A stretch of DNA of 38,214 bases. Source: Xanthomonas populi (GTDB lineage Bacteria > Pseudomonadota > Gammaproteobacteria > Xanthomonadales > Xanthomonadaceae). The position numbers and the translations under genes are program-made. Below the pieces are notes generated by a model. The model worked only from the letters and a program-made list of their open reading frames with translations. It was not told the origin of the DNA and searched no databases. Shown here in pieces: positions 36,119 through 38,214 of the stretch. The stretch lies in contig NZ_MDEJ01000027.1 of NCBI RefSeq assembly GCF_002940065.1, positions 1 through 38,214 on the forward strand, written 5' to 3'. Position 1 is the first letter of the stretch. Each line of letters opens with the position of its first letter.

Positions 36119-37492
36119 GTGGCACGAACCAAGCTCCCCATCGATCCTGAAGCCGATCTGCTCAGCGTAGACGGCGAGCATCTGCGCCCTCTGGCCGAGC
36201 GTATGCGGCCGCGTACTCTCGACGAGATGGTCGGGCAGAAACGTCTGCTGGCCGCCGACAGCGCATTGCGACGTGCGGTGGAATCCGGTCATGTACATTC
36301 GATGATCCTGTGGGGGCCGCCTGGCTGCGGCAAGACCACTTTGGCGTTGCTGCTTGCGCACTACGCCGATGCCGAATTCAAGGCGATTTCGGCGGTGTTG
36401 TCGGGATTGCCGGAGGTGCGTCAGGTATTGGCCGACGCCGCGCAACGCTTTGCCAGCGGGCGCCGCACGGTGTTGTTCGTCGATGAGGTGCACCGCTTCA
36501 ACAAGGCGCAGCAGGATGCATTCTTGCCGCATATCGAGCGCGGCACCATCCTGTTCGTTGGCGCGACCACCGAGAATCCCTCGTTCGAATTGAACTCTGC
36601 ATTGCTGTCGCGTTGTCGCGTGCATGTACTGGAGAGCGTTTCGCCGCAGGACATCGTCGATGCCTTGCAGCGTGCGCTGCACGATTCGGAGCGCGGGCTG
36701 GGGCAGGAAACGATTCAGGTCACCGATGCCTCGCTGCTGGAAATAGCCACCGCTGCCGACGGCGACGTGCGTCGCGCATTGACGTTGCTGGAGATCGCAG
36801 CGGACCTGGCGACGGGTGAGGGCGGCGAGATCACCCCGAAGACGTTGCTGCAGGTGTTGGCCGACCGCACGCGTCGCTTCGACAAGAACGGCGAGCAGTT
36901 CTACGACCAGATTTCGGCGCTGCACAAATCGGTGCGTAGTTCCAATCCGGATGCAGCGCTGTACTGGTTGACCCGCATGCTCGATGGCGGTTGCGACCCG
37001 AGCTATCTGGCGCGGCGGCTGACCCGCATGGCGATCGAAGATATCGGCCTGGCCGATCCGCGCGCGCAAAGCATGGCGCTGGAAGCCTGGGACATTTACG
37101 AGCGTTTGGGCAGCCCGGAAGGCGAGTTGGCGTTTGCGCAATTGGTGCTGTATCTGGCCAGCACCGCCAAGTCCAACGCTGGCTATGCCGCCTTCAATCA
37201 AGCCAGGGCCGAAGTGCGCGCCACAGGTACACAAGAAGTGCCGCTACATCTGCGCAATGCGCCGACCAAGCTGATGAAGACGCTCGGTTACGGGCAGGAC
37301 TATCAGTACGACCATGATGCCGAAGGCGGGATCGCGCTGGACCAGACCGGGTTCCCCGATGCGATGGGCGAGCGGGTCTTTTACAACCCGGTGCCGCGTG
37401 GTCTGGAGATCAAGCTAAAAGAAAAGCTCGATCGTCTGCGCGCCGCGCGCGAACAGGCCAGGGCTGACAAGGCACTAAAGCCGACCGCATAA
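36119..37492 (+). CDS. rarA: RarA (MgsA), replication-associated recombination AAA+ ATPase
   Basis: RarA acts at stalled replication forks. The 457-residue protein has MRPRTLDEMVGQKRLLA (about residues 29-45), Walker A GPPGCGKT (66-73), Walker B VLFVDEVHR (Asp122, Glu123), sensor 1 GATTENPSF, arginine finger region LLSRCRVHVLE, and the C-terminal tetramerisation domain with KSVRSSNPDAALYWLTRMLD GG and HLRNAPTKLMKTLGYGQDYQ YDHD. Length is typical. The start is GTG 36119. A TACAAT hexamer (36108-36113) ends 5 bases before it and no ribosome site is seen, so this mRNA too may be leaderless. It follows lolA by 75 bp. Confidence 0.96.
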   Translation: MARTKLPIDPEADLLSVDGEHLRPLAERMRPRTLDEMVGQKRLLAADSALRRAVESGHVHSMILWGPPGCGKTTLALLLAHYADAEFKAISAVLSGLPEVRQVLADAAQRFASGRRTVLFVDEVHRFNKAQQDAFLPHIERGTILFVGATTENPSFELNSALLSRCRVHVLESVSPQDIVDALQRALHDSERGLGQETIQVTDASLLEIATAADGDVRRALTLLEIAADLATGEGGEITPKTLLQVLADRTRRFDKNGEQFYDQISALHKSVRSSNPDAALYWLTRMLDGGCDPSYLARRLTRMAIEDIGLADPRAQSMALEAWDIYERLGSPEGELAFAQLVLYLASTAKSNAGYAAFNQARAEVRATGTQEVPLHLRNAPTKLMKTLGYGQDYQYDHDAEGGIALDQTGFPDAMGERVFYNPVPRGLEIKLKEKLDRLRAAREQARADKALKPTA

Positions 37493-37501
37493 TCTGCAGC
37501 A

Positions 37502-37556
37502 CAGGAGATGGCATTCCTCCTTGAACCGCCCGCACCCTGCGCGCTGATGATGCCTG
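37502..37556 (+). promoter_or_regulatory. Fluoride riboswitch (crcB motif) aptamer
   Basis: The stretch holds the crcB-motif hallmarks in order: GGAGATGGCATTCCTCC (first stem, 37504-37520), AACCGCC, and GCTGATGATGCCT (37543-37555). GGCAT (37510-37514) can pair with ATGCC (37550-37554) for the long-range contact of the fluoride aptamer. The same blocks are known to me from the Pseudomonas syringae fluoride riboswitch. It lies in the 184-bp gap before crcB, the expected target, 10 bp after the rarA stop. Confidence 0.92.
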
Positions 37557-37565
37557 CCCACCCTT

Positions 37566-37592
37566 GCCGGGGCGGCAGGCCTGTGCCCCGGC
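37566..37592 (+). terminator. Riboswitch-linked hairpin before crcB
   Basis: GCCGGGGC (37566-37573) and GCCCCGGC (37585-37592) form a perfect 8-bp stem; ATCGTTTCTT follows. It stands 10 bases after the aptamer, the right place for an expression platform that stops transcription without fluoride, although the T-run is interrupted. It may also end the rarA transcript. Confidence 0.65.
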
Positions 37593-37676
37593 ATCGTTTC
37601 TTGCTCAGAATTGGATGATGCCGACCATGTACGACACCTTTTTGAAACCCCCATTGGCCGCTTGCGGGGTGCACGC

Positions 37677-38078
37677 ATGAACGCACCGGTGTGGTGGCAG
37701 CAATTGCTGTTGGCGATGACTGGCGGTGCGCTGGGTTCGGGCTTGCGTTTTGCCATAGGCGCGTCATTGCTGCAGCGCTTTGGTAACGGCTTTCCGTGGG
37801 GCACGCTGACGGTGAATCTGCTCGGCTCGTTCGTCGCCGGTGTGCTGCTGGTGTGGCTGGATGCGCGCGGGCCGTCGAGCTGGCCGCTGCGGGCCTTGTT
37901 GATTGTCGGCGTGATCGGCGGGCTGACCACGTTCTCGTCGCTGATGATGGAATGCCTGGTGTTTGCGCGCACCGATCGCTCCGCGATAATCGGCGTGTAT
38001 CTGGCAATCACGCTGGTGGCCGGACTGGCGCTGGTGTTCTTGGGTGCGCGTACCGGTCAATGGCTGGTGGCGCATTAG
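37677..38078 (+). CDS. crcB: CrcB (Fluc), fluoride ion channel
   Basis: CrcB exports fluoride as a dual-topology membrane dimer. The 133-residue protein has four membrane segments and the family motifs: [17 protein letters not shown] (about residues 14-30), [18 protein letters not shown] with its conserved Asn (about 41-58), and [16 protein letters not shown], the TTFS pore stretch (about 81-96). ATG 37677 starts [17 protein letters not shown]; the open frame upstream is not conserved. A fluoride riboswitch precedes it. The TAG stop overlaps the TTAG target of the adjoining IS element. The protein keeps its normal C-terminal helix, so the insertion seems not to have damaged it. Confidence 0.96.
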   Translation: MNAPVWWQQLLLAMTGGALGSGLRFAIGASLLQRFGNGFPWGTLTVNLLGSFVAGVLLVWLDARGPSSWPLRALLIVGVIGGLTTFSSLMMECLVFARTDRSAIIGVYLAITLVAGLALVFLGARTGQWLVAH

Positions 38079-38214
38079 GGAACCTCTGAACAACTCCCCA
38101 TAGATGCGCGACACGACGCACTCACCTTGAGGATGCATCCATGCAACTGACATTCGGTGATGCGCAGGGCTTGGGCAAGCGCAAGCACACCCGTCGTGAG
38201 ATCTTCCTGGCCGA
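38079..38214 (+). mobile_element. IS5-family insertion sequence, left end (continues beyond the window)
   Basis: Directly after TTAG (38075-38078) the sequence GGAACCTCTGAACAAC begins, typical of IS5-family terminal inverted repeats in xanthomonads, followed by a short leader and a transposase start at 38141. IS5-type elements commonly duplicate a 4-bp YTAR target, which fits TTAG. The right end and second target copy are outside the window. Confidence 0.8.
38141..38214 (+). CDS. IS5-family transposase, N-terminal fragment
   Basis: ATG 38141 (GAGGA about 10-14 bases upstream) reads MQLTFGDAQGLGKRKHTRRE and then IFLA, running off the end of the window after 24 codons. This is the N-terminus of a common IS5-family DDE transposase of Xanthomonas (MQLTFGDAEGLGKRK-type). 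The catalytic domain lies outside. Whether the full gene is intact cannot be seen. Confidence 0.8.
   Translation, partial: MQLTFGDAQGLGKRKHTRREIFLA

Overview
The window is a high-GC gammaproteobacterial chromosome segment that reads as Xanthomonas, possibly X. oryzae. This rests on protein-level recognition, the flagellar gene order, a GGDEF-EAL-REC regulator flanked by sensor kinases (RavS/RavR-like), and xanthomonad-type palindromic intergenic repeats. It is core genome bounded by two mobile-element signatures: a low-GC segment (1-79) that cuts flgK, and the first ~136 bp of an IS5-family element (38079-38214) just after crcB. No tRNA, rRNA, CRISPR array, prophage or defence system was seen.

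Region 1 (1-11347), flagellar rod, hook and ring genes. On the minus strand: flgB-flgC-flgD-flgE-flgF from a sigma-54 promoter (8547-8563); then flgG-flgH-flgI-flgJ-flgK from a second sigma-54 promoter (4278-4294); then cheV, with a sigma-28-like promoter almost touching its ATG. On the plus strand: flgA (sigma-54 promoter 9999-10014), then flgM-flgN (near-consensus sigma-28 promoter 10703-10729). This is a clear RpoN-then-FliA hierarchy. Three lesions stand out: flgK is cut after about 101 codons, flgB has no stop codon and runs in frame into flgC, and flgN looks internally deleted and frameshifted. Either the flagellar system is decaying in this strain or the assembly has local errors.

Region 2 (11501-21626), signalling. 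A PAS-like histidine kinase (+), a GGDEF-EAL-REC protein with substituted catalytic motifs (-), a membrane multi-PAS NarX-type kinase (-), a 928-aa multi-PAS GGDEF-EAL protein with an intact EAL site (+), a small unknown protein, and a short-membrane-anchor chemotaxis receptor with its own sigma-28 promoter. This couples two-component sensing, cyclic-di-GMP turnover and motility.

Region 3 (21775-37492), housekeeping genes that largely keep E. coli-like order: hflD-mnmA-nudJ; clpS-clpA-infA-aat (N-degron recognition, unfoldase and tagging enzyme together); a FemAB-like acyltransferase; trxB; then ftsK, a DUF3857/transglutaminase protein, lolA and rarA. Between trxB and ftsK lies a compact unit: a 16-codon ORF directly followed by an intrinsic terminator.

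Region 4 (37493-38214): a fluoride (crcB-motif) riboswitch with a following hairpin, the fluoride channel gene crcB, and the start of an IS5-family element inserted at a TTAG that supplies the crcB stop codon.

No wholly new system is claimed. The best leads are the flgB-flgC fusion with the other flagellar lesions, the degenerate GGDEF-EAL-REC protein between two kinases, the repeat families, and the small ORF/terminator unit at 30658-30731.
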